Origin: Bacteroidota bacterium | GTDB taxonomy: Bacteria; Bacteroidota; Bacteroidia; B-17B0; Aurantibacillaceae | Assembly (NCBI GenBank): GCA_025360565.1 | Contig: JANYBY010000047.1 | Span: 1 to 14,290 of the forward strand | Reading direction: 5' to 3' | Length of the DNA stretch: 14,290 nucleotides | Shown: positions 5,940 through 12,679 of the stretch, piece by piece | Layout: every line of letters starts with the position of its first letter | How positions within the stretch are numbered: position 1 is the stretch's first letter | Program-made: the position numbers and the translations under genes | Notes under the pieces: generated by a model | The model's input: only the letters and a program-made list of their open reading frames with translations | What the model was told of the DNA's origin: nothing | Databases searched by the model: none

Positions 5940-8105
5940 CTATGGTTTCTTATCGGTATCGCCGGTATTTTTTTTGAAGATGCCGGTAATTTTTTCGGTA
6001 GCACGTTTTACTTTTTCGAAGTTTAACTCCAACGAAGTGGTTGTCATATCACTGATCCTCCCGTCCTGTAAAGCTTTGGTGAGTTCAGGATAAAATATGG
6101 CAAAACTTGTAAATTCATTATTTTTATTTAAATTTTTTGGCATATTATCAATATGCAGGTCGTGACTAACGGTTTGTTTACGCGCGCTTAAAAAAACAAA
6201 CAGATCATCTTCTTGTGGCTGGTTCAACATTTCAATGTATTCAAATCCGGTAATAGGAACGTATTTAAAAAAATTTCTTTTTTTGTCCCCAGCCACTATC
6301 GAAAAATCTTTTATCGTTTCATCTAAGCCAAATACGGTAACTTCAGTGCCAAGTTGTTTGACTAAAATATTTATTTTTGTACAAGCTCTGTAAAAGCCAT
6401 TTTCTAATTCAGCGTTGGGCGATAGGATAACAATAACGCGTTTAAAAGAATTAAGGGGTTGCAGGATTTTTGAAATAATTACCGATTGTTTTGTTTTACT
6501 TAAAAGATTATCGGCAATGGTACCAAAAATTATATTTGAAGTGCCGTGTTGCGCTTTATAGCTGATCAAAATATCGGTAATGTTATAAGCTTTGGCGGTT
6601 CGCGCAATGCCGTCAACAATACTCAGGTCAACTTTTTTAAGAACTTCTACTTTTTTATCTCCGCTTGCAATTTGTTCAACCGCGCCTTCGATCACTTTTT
6701 TAACCACATTCATTTTTTCATCCGCGTCCTCCTCGTCTTCAACAATGGATAAAGGATAAATAGGTTCTCCGGATTCTTGATCCTTTATCAATAAAGCAAA
6801 ATCAATTAAACGCTGAATGTTTTCGGGATTACTTACAGGAATTAAAATGCGCTCGGTTTTATCAGAGCCTTTTTTAATAAAATCTTTTTCCATAATAGCG
6901 ATATTACGCGCGGCTCTTTCGGTTACAAACGAACTTACCATACAAGAAATAAGAATTAATATAATGGTTCCGTTTATTACATTCTGATCAAACAAACCAA
7001 TATCAAATCCTACTTTAATAACTGCTAATGTCGCAGCCGCGTGCGAAACGCTTAATCCGAAAATAATATTCCTTTCAAATTTATTGTATTTGTAAATTAA
7101 AGCGGTAAAATAGGCAGCGAGGTATTTTGTTAGTAATCCTGCAATACTTAAAATTCCGGCAAAGACAAGCGCGTTGGTACCTTTAAAAAATAAACGGAGG
7201 TCAACCAACATGCCTGCACTAATTAAAAAGAAAGGAATAAATAAAGTGTTGCCTATAAAAACGATCCTATTCATTAAAATACTGTTGTTTGGAATAACTT
7301 TATTTAAACCCAAACCAGCCAAAAAAGCGCCAATGATAGGTTCTACACCGGCGAGCTCACTTAGGAAACCGGAAATGAACACAACGGCCAAAACATAAAT
7401 ATATTGAGAACTGGCTTGGGCTTCAATATTTCTAAAAAACCATTTTGTGATCTTTGGTAATAAATATAAAGTAGAGAATAGTAAAAGCGAAAGAGAAAAA
7501 ATAATTCGCAACCAAAAAGCTCCATTGATCTCGCCCGTTACAACATTTGTAATTATTCCAAGTAAAATAAGCACGGCAGAATCGGTAATAATGGTTCCTC
7601 CAAAAGTAATTTGCACAGCGCGATTCTTAACTATGCCCATATTACTGACTATGGGATAACTTAAAAGTGTATGTGTGCTGAACATACTGGCGAGTAATAC
7701 CGATGACCAAAGCGAAAAGTTAAAAACATACATGCAAATAAAATAACCGATGGTGATAGGAATTAAAAAAGTGAGCGCGCCAAAGACAATACTCTTATTA
7801 CGATTCTGCTGAAATTCCTGCATGTCAATTTCAAGTCCGGCCAAAAACATAATATATAGCAATCCTGTTTTTGATAGAAGTTCGAAACTGTTGGTAGATT
7901 CAATAATATGAAGGGAGTGGGGCCCTATAAGAACGCCGGCAATGATCAAACCAATAATTCCGGGAATACGAAAGCGCCTGAATAATAAGGGAGCAAAAAG
8001 AATAATTAAAAGTGTAACCGCCAAGATTAGAACGGGATTCTTAACCGGTAAATAATGATTTAAAAAATGCTGAAATTGTAAAAAATACTCGGAAAAAGAA
8101 TGCAT
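5940..8105 (-). CDS. CPA2-family cation/proton antiporter with C-terminal Usp-like domain
   Basis: The 721-residue protein has an N-terminal Na+/H+ exchanger-type membrane domain (about 24-400, some 12 helices) and a soluble C-terminal part. Typical CPA2 segments are RFRIPGIIGLIIAGVLIGP (44-62), LLYIMFLAGLEID (82-94), the discontinuous-helix stretch STHTLLSYPIV (143-153), the ion-site region GGTIITDSAVLI (169-180, with a single Asp, D175) and IPFFLISAGMLVDL (290-303). One rather than two aspartates at the ion site is more usual in electroneutral exchangers (inference). Residues about 418-546 resemble a universal stress protein domain (ERILIPVSNPENI near the start, SNIIFGTIADNLLSKTKQSVII near the end). 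About 553-680 may be a second, degenerate copy. The cytoplasmic tail could regulate transport by nucleotide binding. The likely role is pH, Na+ or K+ homeostasis; the ion is not determinable. It starts 9 nt after the stop of the upstream barrel-protein gene. Confidence 0.92.
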   Translation of the reverse strand: MHSFSEYFLQFQHFLNHYLPVKNPVLILAVTLLIILFAPLLFRRFRIPGIIGLIIAGVLIGPHSLHIIESTNSFELLSKTGLLYIMFLAGLEIDMQEFQQNRNKSIVFGALTFLIPITIGYFICMYVFNFSLWSSVLLASMFSTHTLLSYPIVSNMGIVKNRAVQITFGGTIITDSAVLILLGIITNVVTGEINGAFWLRIIFSLSLLLFSTLYLLPKITKWFFRNIEAQASSQYIYVLAVVFISGFLSELAGVEPIIGAFLAGLGLNKVIPNNSILMNRIVFIGNTLFIPFFLISAGMLVDLRLFFKGTNALVFAGILSIAGLLTKYLAAYFTALIYKYNKFERNIIFGLSVSHAAATLAVIKVGFDIGLFDQNVINGTIILILISCMVSSFVTERAARNIAIMEKDFIKKGSDKTERILIPVSNPENIQRLIDFALLIKDQESGEPIYPLSIVEDEEDADEKMNVVKKVIEGAVEQIASGDKKVEVLKKVDLSIVDGIARTAKAYNITDILISYKAQHGTSNIIFGTIADNLLSKTKQSVIISKILQPLNSFKRVIVILSPNAELENGFYRACTKINILVKQLGTEVTVFGLDETIKDFSIVAGDKKRNFFKYVPITGFEYIEMLNQPQEDDLFVFLSARKQTVSHDLHIDNMPKNLNKNNEFTSFAIFYPELTKALQDGRISDMTTTSLELNFEKVKRATEKITGIFKKNTGDTDKKP

Positions 8106-8114
8106 AGATCGTAT

Positions 8115-8825
8115 TTAATTTTTTTCGAGGTCTAAAAAATAGCGGTCTTTTCCTCCTTTAAATATTTTGTAAATAGAAGGCACTCTTATATTATATCTTA
8201 TCCCACAGCCCAAGCAAACATCCATAACATTAATGTGATGTTGAAATCCATCGTTGAAACCAACTCTCATTTTATATTCTGCATACACTCTAAATCGCCC
8301 GATGGCCTGTTCAAATCCTGTGCCAGCATTAAAGCCAAGCCAATTCAAGTTAACCCATGAGTTTGCGGGATATTTTAAACCAACATTTAGAAAATCATTT
8401 TTCCCTGTAAAAAATCCGGAAAAATGATTAATGCTGACACCGAAAAGCGGATAAAAAAAAGTTTTTTTACCATTAACCCTGGCAATAACCTGTCCGTTCA
8501 ATTCATAGGTCTGGGCATGAATGTTTTGCCAGGTCAAGTCAATATTTATGGGTTTGTAATAGGTAAACTCCGCACTTGCTCTGAATAAATTTGAAATTTC
8601 GTAAACCGCATTAAAAACATAACCGTCGGCATTGTTATTTTCCTTCACATTTCTCGATAAAAAAATAACACTTTGCCCGTAACCACCACCGAGTGATAGA
8701 TTGGTTTTCCGTGGATAAGATTTTTTAACGGGTTTGGCTATTCTAGAGGGTAATTGCGCGTTGGTTGAATAAAAGGTAAACGCTACGAGAAAAAATATAA
8801 AAGATGATCTTGCGGATAGTTTCAT
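8115..8825 (-). CDS. Outer-membrane beta-barrel-like protein with signal peptide
   Basis: This 236-residue protein has a clear signal peptide (MKLSARSSFIFFLVAFTFYS, cleavage probably after NA at 23, leaving Gln first). The mature part alternates polar and aromatic/hydrophobic residues in short strands: NLSLGGGYGQSVIFL, YVFNAVYEISNLFRASAEFTY, FYPLFGVSINHFSGFF, WVNLNWLGFNAGTGFEQAI and FRVYAEYKMRVGF. This is what small eight-stranded OmpA/OmpW-like barrels look like. It lacks an OmpA peptidoglycan-binding domain. A CLGCG pair of cysteines lies near the C-terminus (about 204-208), which is unusual for a barrel protein. I do not recognise a named family. It is the first gene of a minus-strand group with the antiporter (9-nt gap) and the seven-helix protein, and its promoter should lie in the AT-rich divergent region upstream. 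Function unknown. Confidence 0.8.
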   Translation of the reverse strand: MKLSARSSFIFFLVAFTFYSTNAQLPSRIAKPVKKSYPRKTNLSLGGGYGQSVIFLSRNVKENNNADGYVFNAVYEISNLFRASAEFTYYKPINIDLTWQNIHAQTYELNGQVIARVNGKKTFFYPLFGVSINHFSGFFTGKNDFLNVGLKYPANSWVNLNWLGFNAGTGFEQAIGRFRVYAEYKMRVGFNDGFQHHINVMDVCLGCGIRYNIRVPSIYKIFKGGKDRYFLDLEKN

Positions 8826-9055
8826 TATACAATTATTAATAATTACAAATCTACCTTATCAATTTTAAAATCACTTACCAATTATAAGACTACATCAACC
8901 AATTATAAATTTAACGTGTATTATTTGAGTTGAGTAGCAATAATGGCTTAAACAAAGTTAATGTAAAAAACGGTAAATACTAAAGGAAAGCCTTTGACAA
9001 ACAAATTTTTGTTAAATGGGGTAATATATACCGAAAGTATCCCTAAATTTAGAGG
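8826..9055. promoter_or_regulatory. Divergent AT-rich control region with an 11-bp direct repeat spaced 21 bp
   Basis: This 230-nt stretch separates two divergently transcribed envelope-protein genes and must hold the promoters for both. The sequence accaattataa occurs twice, at 8877-8887 and 8898-8908, exactly 21 bp apart, i.e. two helical turns. A 9/11 match (atcaattttaa) lies at 8858-8868. On the plus strand TTGACA (8994-8999) and TAATAT (9022-9027) are 22 bp apart. Together with TTTG at 8993-8996 this loosely suits the long-spacer Bacteroidota promoter pattern, but the -7 element TAnnTTTG is not met. AGAGG (9051-9055) directly abuts the ATG of the plus-strand gene, too close for an ordinary Shine-Dalgarno. 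No protein-coding signal was seen. Confidence 0.4.
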
Positions 9056-9706
9056 ATGAAAAGGCTTTTACCTTTAATGGTATGTATCGTGTTTTGGGGA
9101 GTTTCAAAGGCACAAACGGTTACCGCAAAAGCCGGAAAAAATCAATTAATTCAATTTTCGGGACAGGTTTTTGATCAGGATAGTATGACCGCTATACCTT
9201 TTGTTTCTATTTTAATAAAAGGAACCAACCGCGGAACGCATTCTGATTTTAATGGTTTTTTTAGCCTGGTTGTTACACAAGGGGATGAACTCGAATTTGT
9301 TTCGCTGATCCATAAAAAACGAACCTATAAAATTGCGGATACCTTAAGGCAAAAATATTATTTCGCGGTTCAGGTTTTAACTAAAGATACAATTGATCTG
9401 CCAACAGTAGATGTGTTTCCGTGGCCGAGCAGGGAAGATTTTAAACGGGCCTTTTTAGCATTGAATTTAAATGATACGGATATTGACAGAGCTGAGAAAA
9501 ATTTAACGCGCGAAACACTTACTTATTTAGAACGCAATCAAATGGCCAGTGCTTCCGAAAATTATAAATACATGATGCTCGCCCTTTATACAAAAGCTTA
9601 TACTGCAGGCCAAGCGCCAAGTATGAGTATTTTAAGTCCGCTCGCCTGGGCCCAATTTATTGATTCTATTAAAAAGGGAAAATATAGTAAGAAAAAGAAA
9701 AATTGA
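9056..9706 (+). CDS. Exported CarboxypepD_reg-like domain protein
   Basis: The 216-residue protein begins with a signal peptide (MKRLLPLMVCIVFWGVSKAQ, cleavage probably after A19 or Q20). Residues about 33-105 form a CarboxypepD_reg-like beta-sandwich: FSGQVFDQDSMTAIPFVSI, then IKGTNRGTHSDFNGFFSLVV, then GDELEFVSLIH. This is the domain found at the N-terminus of SusC/TonB-dependent receptors and in many stand-alone Bacteroidota exported proteins. The second half (about 114-216) is a mostly helical tail containing DVFPWPSREDFKRAFL and ending in a lysine-rich GKYSKKKKN. There is no barrel or TonB-dependent receptor plug, so it is a stand-alone periplasmic or surface protein; the tail has no function I can name. 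It is transcribed away from the barrel-protein operon and converges with the small basic-protein gene, leaving only 7 nt between the stop codons. Confidence 0.85.
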   Translation: MKRLLPLMVCIVFWGVSKAQTVTAKAGKNQLIQFSGQVFDQDSMTAIPFVSILIKGTNRGTHSDFNGFFSLVVTQGDELEFVSLIHKKRTYKIADTLRQKYYFAVQVLTKDTIDLPTVDVFPWPSREDFKRAFLALNLNDTDIDRAEKNLTRETLTYLERNQMASASENYKYMMLALYTKAYTAGQAPSMSILSPLAWAQFIDSIKKGKYSKKKKN

Positions 9707-9713
9707 TCCCGTC

Positions 9714-10013
9714 TTATTCCGTTGGTGGCTGCGCTATTCCTTTTTTTCTTCTCAAGCGTTTTAATTCTTTTTTGTAAGTGCGTTTTTGCTTTCGCATTTC
9801 TCGCTTGGTTCCCTTAGCAAGTTTTGTACTTGCTTTTGAGCTTTGACTTTTCTCTAAATAGGGATTATAACTTTCTCTGTGAGGTTTCCATCGCCGCCAC
9901 ATGCGTTTGCGTTCCTTTTTTTGTTTGAACATGTCGCTTTGCTGCGCCGAAATTTCGGCGGGGAGAATTGCGAAAACAAAAACGAAAAAAAATAGTTTGA
10001 AAAAATGCGTCAT
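9714..10013 (-). CDS. Small exported, highly basic protein of unknown function
   Basis: The 99-residue protein has an N-terminal signal peptide (MTHFFKLFFFVFVFAILPAE, cleavage probably after A23 in ISA-QQ). The mature 76 residues contain 28 Lys/Arg against 7 Asp/Glu, a net charge near +21, and no cysteine. Segments are KERKRMWRRWKPHRESYNPY (about 32-51), a short Ser/Lys/Ala-rich linker and a basic helix REMRKQKRTYKKELKRLRRK (about 70-89). No domain is recognised. The signal peptide, codon use like its neighbours and a clean ATG with a same-strand gene 80 nt upstream argue that the gene is real. It may be the last gene after the SUF operon or have its own promoter in the 80-nt gap. An envelope polycation binding lipopolysaccharide, nucleic acid or peptidoglycan is only a guess. 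Confidence 0.72.
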   Translation of the reverse strand: MTHFFKLFFFVFVFAILPAEISAQQSDMFKQKKERKRMWRRWKPHRESYNPYLEKSQSSKASTKLAKGTKREMRKQKRTYKKELKRLRRKKGIAQPPTE

Positions 10014-10093
10014 TCGTTAAACAAATAACGACGATTTAACTTTTGGTTACAAAAATTAATAGGGAAGTTATTAACTCAGCGGTATTGAATTAA

Positions 10094-10600
10094 CTATTTT
10101 GATTTGTATAAGGGCACTGTACTGCAAGGCTCGCCGTACATAATGCTTTTTACAACCGGTTTAAGTATGCTGGTAATTTGAATGAAGGCATTTGTGGGTA
10201 GAGGTTTTTCGCCACAGCCTTTTATCACAACCCGCGCATCTCTGTAATTTGAAACAGGGAACTGCGTTAATTTTTCGGCAAATAATAAATTTTCAAGATC
10301 GTTTAAATTTCCGAAAATTATTTTTTTGGCAAACGGTTCAAGTGCTAAGGTTAAAAGCATATAAGCCCAGGTTGGCACAATGGCATCGGCAGAGCAGGTA
10401 AGGGCAACAAGCTTATTTTTGTAAATACTCCAATCGTTGGTTTTAATGAATTCCCTGAAATCTTTTTCCTTTAAAATAAGTTCTTGAAATAACAAAGGCT
10501 TAATGTCAAACACAACACGATCACCTTCTGTAATAAATTCTTCAAGGTCTATTGTTACCAGGCCGCTGTTTGCTACTTTATTTGTTATTTCGTTTCCCAT
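10094..10600 (-). CDS. DUF2480-family protein, SUF-operon companion
   Basis: With the ATG at 10600 the product is 168 residues, starting MGNEITNKVANSGLVTIDLE, the usual beginning of DUF2480 proteins. An upstream TTG at 10651 would add 17 residues unlike the family, encoded by a repeat-like sequence, so it was not used. The protein looks soluble and cytoplasmic. Three cysteines sit in well-patterned spots: LTCSADAIVP (C69), VIKGCGEKPLP (C129) and YGEPCSTVPL (C159), which could bind metal or a cluster (inference). DUF2480 is found mainly in Bacteroidota, and its position after the SUF genes suggests a role in iron-sulfur cluster assembly, but no biochemical function is known to me. It is 78 nt downstream of the DUF59 gene, a wider gap than elsewhere in the operon, with an imperfect inverted repeat between them. 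Confidence 0.87.
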   Translation of the reverse strand: MGNEITNKVANSGLVTIDLEEFITEGDRVVFDIKPLLFQELILKEKDFREFIKTNDWSIYKNKLVALTCSADAIVPTWAYMLLTLALEPFAKKIIFGNLNDLENLLFAEKLTQFPVSNYRDARVVIKGCGEKPLPTNAFIQITSILKPVVKSIMYGEPCSTVPLYKSK

Positions 10601-10609
10601 TTTTTTAGT

Positions 10610-10666
10610 GTTGATAGTTAATGGTTGACGTGTTATAGCGCCAACTTTCAACTATAAACATTCAAC
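10610..10666. repeat. Imperfect inverted repeat between the DUF59 and DUF2480 genes
   Basis: Arms 10610-10628 (gttgatagttaatggttga) and 10648-10666 pair at 15 of 19 positions around a 19-nt loop. The right arm itself contains the short direct repeat tcaacta (10648-10654 and, with one T before it, 10662-10668), and atagtta/tagttga motifs recur on both sides. In RNA from the minus strand this could form a weak stem in the leader of the DUF2480 gene, or it may be a degenerate dispersed repeat. Confidence 0.5.
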
Positions 10667-10678
10667 TATTAATCATTT

Positions 10679-11008
10679 CTACATAAATCCCAATTCCAGC
10701 TGTGCCACTTCGCTCATCATCTCTTTTTCCCAAGGCGGTTCAAAAGTTAACTTCAGATCAACCGAATTTATATTCTGCACAAGCTTTAATTTATTTTTAA
10801 TATCCTCAGGCAATGATTCCGCAACCGGACAGTTTGGAGAAGTTAATGTCATCACCACTTTTAAATCGTTTGTCTCATTCAGATCTAATTCATAGATCAA
10901 ACCAAGTTCCCAAACATCAACGGGAATTTCGGGATCGAAACACGTTTTGATCTCATCGATTACACGCTGCATCAATTCGGTATTTTTTGTAATTATTATT
11001 GCCGGCAT
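10679..11008 (-). CDS. DUF59/MIP18-family iron-sulfur assembly protein (SufT/PaaD-like domain)
   Basis: This 109-residue cytoplasmic protein is a single MIP18 domain. Hallmarks are FDPEIPVDVWELGLIYELD (24-42), TLTSPNCPVAESLP (54-67, with the reactive C60), the short spacer to LTFEPPWEKEMMSE (88-100) and a final ELGFM. In SUF systems members of this family are implicated in maturation or transfer of Fe-S clusters to target proteins, and the conserved Cys is thought to matter. The gene follows sufE by 3 nt, so it is almost certainly translated from the same message. The name SufT is usually reserved for longer proteins with an extra N-terminal domain, so no symbol is given. Length and motifs are normal for the Bacteroidota SUF-operon version. 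Confidence 0.93.
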   Translation of the reverse strand: MPAIIITKNTELMQRVIDEIKTCFDPEIPVDVWELGLIYELDLNETNDLKVVMTLTSPNCPVAESLPEDIKNKLKLVQNINSVDLKLTFEPPWEKEMMSEVAQLELGFM

Positions 11009-11011
11009 CTT

Positions 11012-11428
11012 TTATTTACTTAATGTTATTGCATCCATCTTCATTCGGTTTATCATACTCACCAATCCGTTTGCGCGGGTAGGAGACAGATGTTCTTTTA
11101 ATCCTATTTTATCTATAAATTCTAATTTCGTTTCAATTATTTCTTTTGCAGTATGTCCGCTTAAAACTCGTATCATTAATGCCACCATTCCTTTTGTAAT
11201 GATAGCTTCACTTTCTGCCGAAAAAATAATGTTATTGTCTTTTTTTTCTGAGTGAAGCCAAACTCTGCTTTGGCAGCCTTGAATAATGTTATTTTCTATT
11301 TTATATTCTTCTTTTAAAGTTCCTAAATTTTTACCGAGGTCTATTAAATGTTCGTACTTACCTTCCCAGTCATCACCAAAGATCTCAAATTCCTCAACTA
11401 TTTCATTTTCTATTTCTTTAATGCTCAT
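11012..11428 (-). CDS. sufE: SufE sulfur-acceptor protein
   Basis: The 138-residue protein matches SufE throughout. It accepts a persulfide sulfur from SufS and hands it to the SufBCD scaffold. Seen in the sequence: the helical start IENEIVEEFEIFGDDWEGKYEHLIDLG (6-32), the active-site loop NIIQGCQSRVWL (47-58) with C52, AESEAIITKGMVALMIRVLSG (71-91), and the C-terminal GLKEHLSPTRANGLVSMINRM (109-129). The ATG at 11428 is preferred over the GTG one codon earlier at 11431. It starts 6 nt after the sufS stop and is followed 3 nt later by the DUF59 gene, a compact operon arrangement. Confidence 0.96.
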   Translation of the reverse strand: MSIKEIENEIVEEFEIFGDDWEGKYEHLIDLGKNLGTLKEEYKIENNIIQGCQSRVWLHSEKKDNNIIFSAESEAIITKGMVALMIRVLSGHTAKEIIETKLEFIDKIGLKEHLSPTRANGLVSMINRMKMDAITLSK

Positions 11429-11434
11429 CACAAA

Positions 11435-12679
11435 TTACTTTAACATGTCTATTACTTTTTTTAGCTTCTCAATAAAAAAATCAATTTCAGTTTTGGTATT
11501 ATAAATAGCGAATGAAATTCTGATCGTGCCCGGCACACACAATAAATTCATTAAAGGCTGTGTGCAATGGTGACCGGTTCGCACCGCAATGCCATATTTA
11601 TCCAATAATGTACCAACGTCAAACGGATGCGTGTTTTTTACGTTGAACGAAATTACCGCGGCCTTATCATTACTTTTTCCATAAAGCATCACTTGCGGTA
11701 TTTCGGCTAATTTACTCTGGGCGTAATTAACCAACTCCAATTCGTGTTTATAAATTGCATCCATACCGAATTGATCCATGTAATTGATCGCAGCCGCAAA
11801 ACCAATGACCCCTGAAATATTGGGAGTGCCCGGCTCAAATCTTAAGGCTCCATCAGCGTATTCTGTTTTTTCAAAACTAACGGTCTTTATGGTGCCGCCA
11901 CCTGGTTTTGTTACAGGTAATTTGCTCAGCCATTTTTCGGACATATATAAAATACCCGTTCCGGTTGGACCGTAAATTTTATGAGCGCTGCAAACATAAA
12001 AATCAACATCTAATTTCTCTAAGTCAACTGCCATGTGGGGTGCAGACTGAGCGGCATCTACCACCAAAATTAAATTGTGTTTTTTTGCAATGATTTTTAT
12101 TTTATCCAGATCAGTAATTAAACCTAAGGTATTTGAAACATGTGCAATAGAAATTATTTTTGTTTTTTCAGAAATTAAATTTTCAATCGCGTTAAGATCC
12201 AAGCTTTGGTCGGCATTAAGGGGAATTACTTTTAATTGTCCCTTATTTTCTTGAGCCCATAATTGCCATGGCAAAATATTGGAATGGTGTTCGTACGATG
12301 ATAAAATAATTTCGTCACCTTGTTTTAAAACAGATCTTGCCAAACCGTTGCAAACCATGTTTAAAGAATCTGTCGTGCCCGCTGTAAAAATAATTTGTTG
12401 ATCGCTTTTAACGTTAAAATGTTTCGCGATCACTTTTCGGGCATTTTCAAAAGCCTCGGTTGCTTCGCGGCTCAAAGTGTGTACGCCACGGTGAATATTT
12501 GAATTGGTGTTGGAATAATAATTGGAAACAGCATCTATTACCTGTTGCGGTTTTTGTGAAGTGGCGCCGTTATCAAAATAGATCAGGGGCATACCATTGA
12601 TCTTCCTGTTAAGAATAGGAAAATCCTTCCGAATGGCTTCGGTATTCAGTTCAATATGTTTTAACTCTTTCACTAACAT
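11435..12679 (-). CDS. sufS: Cysteine desulfurase SufS
   Basis: This 414-residue class V aminotransferase-fold, PLP-dependent enzyme converts L-cysteine to L-alanine and leaves a persulfide on its catalytic cysteine. Landmarks: LIYFDNGATSQKP (32-44), NIHRGVHTLSREAT (61-74), YEHHSNILPWQ (129-139; H131 stacks on PLP), VVDAAQSAPH (206-215; D208), CSAHKIYGPTGTG (230-242; PLP lysine K234) and RTGHHCTQPLMN (367-378; catalytic C372). The short active-site loop and GHHC context place it in group II (SufS/CsdA type), which needs a SufE partner, encoded immediately downstream. The sufD stop and sufS start share a base (TAATG), implying coupled translation. Nothing is missing or unusual. Confidence 0.97.
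   Translation of the reverse strand: MLVKELKHIELNTEAIRKDFPILNRKINGMPLIYFDNGATSQKPQQVIDAVSNYYSNTNSNIHRGVHTLSREATEAFENARKVIAKHFNVKSDQQIIFTAGTTDSLNMVCNGLARSVLKQGDEIILSSYEHHSNILPWQLWAQENKGQLKVIPLNADQSLDLNAIENLISEKTKIISIAHVSNTLGLITDLDKIKIIAKKHNLILVVDAAQSAPHMAVDLEKLDVDFYVCSAHKIYGPTGTGILYMSEKWLSKLPVTKPGGGTIKTVSFEKTEYADGALRFEPGTPNISGVIGFAAAINYMDQFGMDAIYKHELELVNYAQSKLAEIPQVMLYGKSNDKAAVISFNVKNTHPFDVGTLLDKYGIAVRTGHHCTQPLMNLLCVPGTIRISFAIYNTKTEIDFFIEKLKKVIDMLK

Noticed and set aside
6329..6337. caaatacgg inside the antiporter gene, like the arm of the palindromes.
   Set aside because: Only nine bases match, there is no second arm, and it lies within well-conserved coding sequence; chance.
6546..7659. Plus-strand open frames opposite the antiporter gene.
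   Set aside because: They lie wholly antisense to a long, well-motivated coding sequence and their translations are low-complexity without any domain; shadow frames.
9704..9716. Terminator between the convergent CarboxypepD_reg-like and basic-protein genes.
   Set aside because: Only 7 nt separate the stops, and no hairpin with a T-tract is visible.
10601..10651. Upstream TTG start that would lengthen the DUF2480 protein by 17 residues.
   Set aside because: The extra residues do not look like the family's N-terminus and are encoded by repeat-like sequence; the ATG at 10600 gives the normal start.
11429..11431. GTG start one codon before the ATG of sufE.
   Set aside because: The adjacent ATG gives the usual MSIKEIE-type start, and nothing favours GTG.
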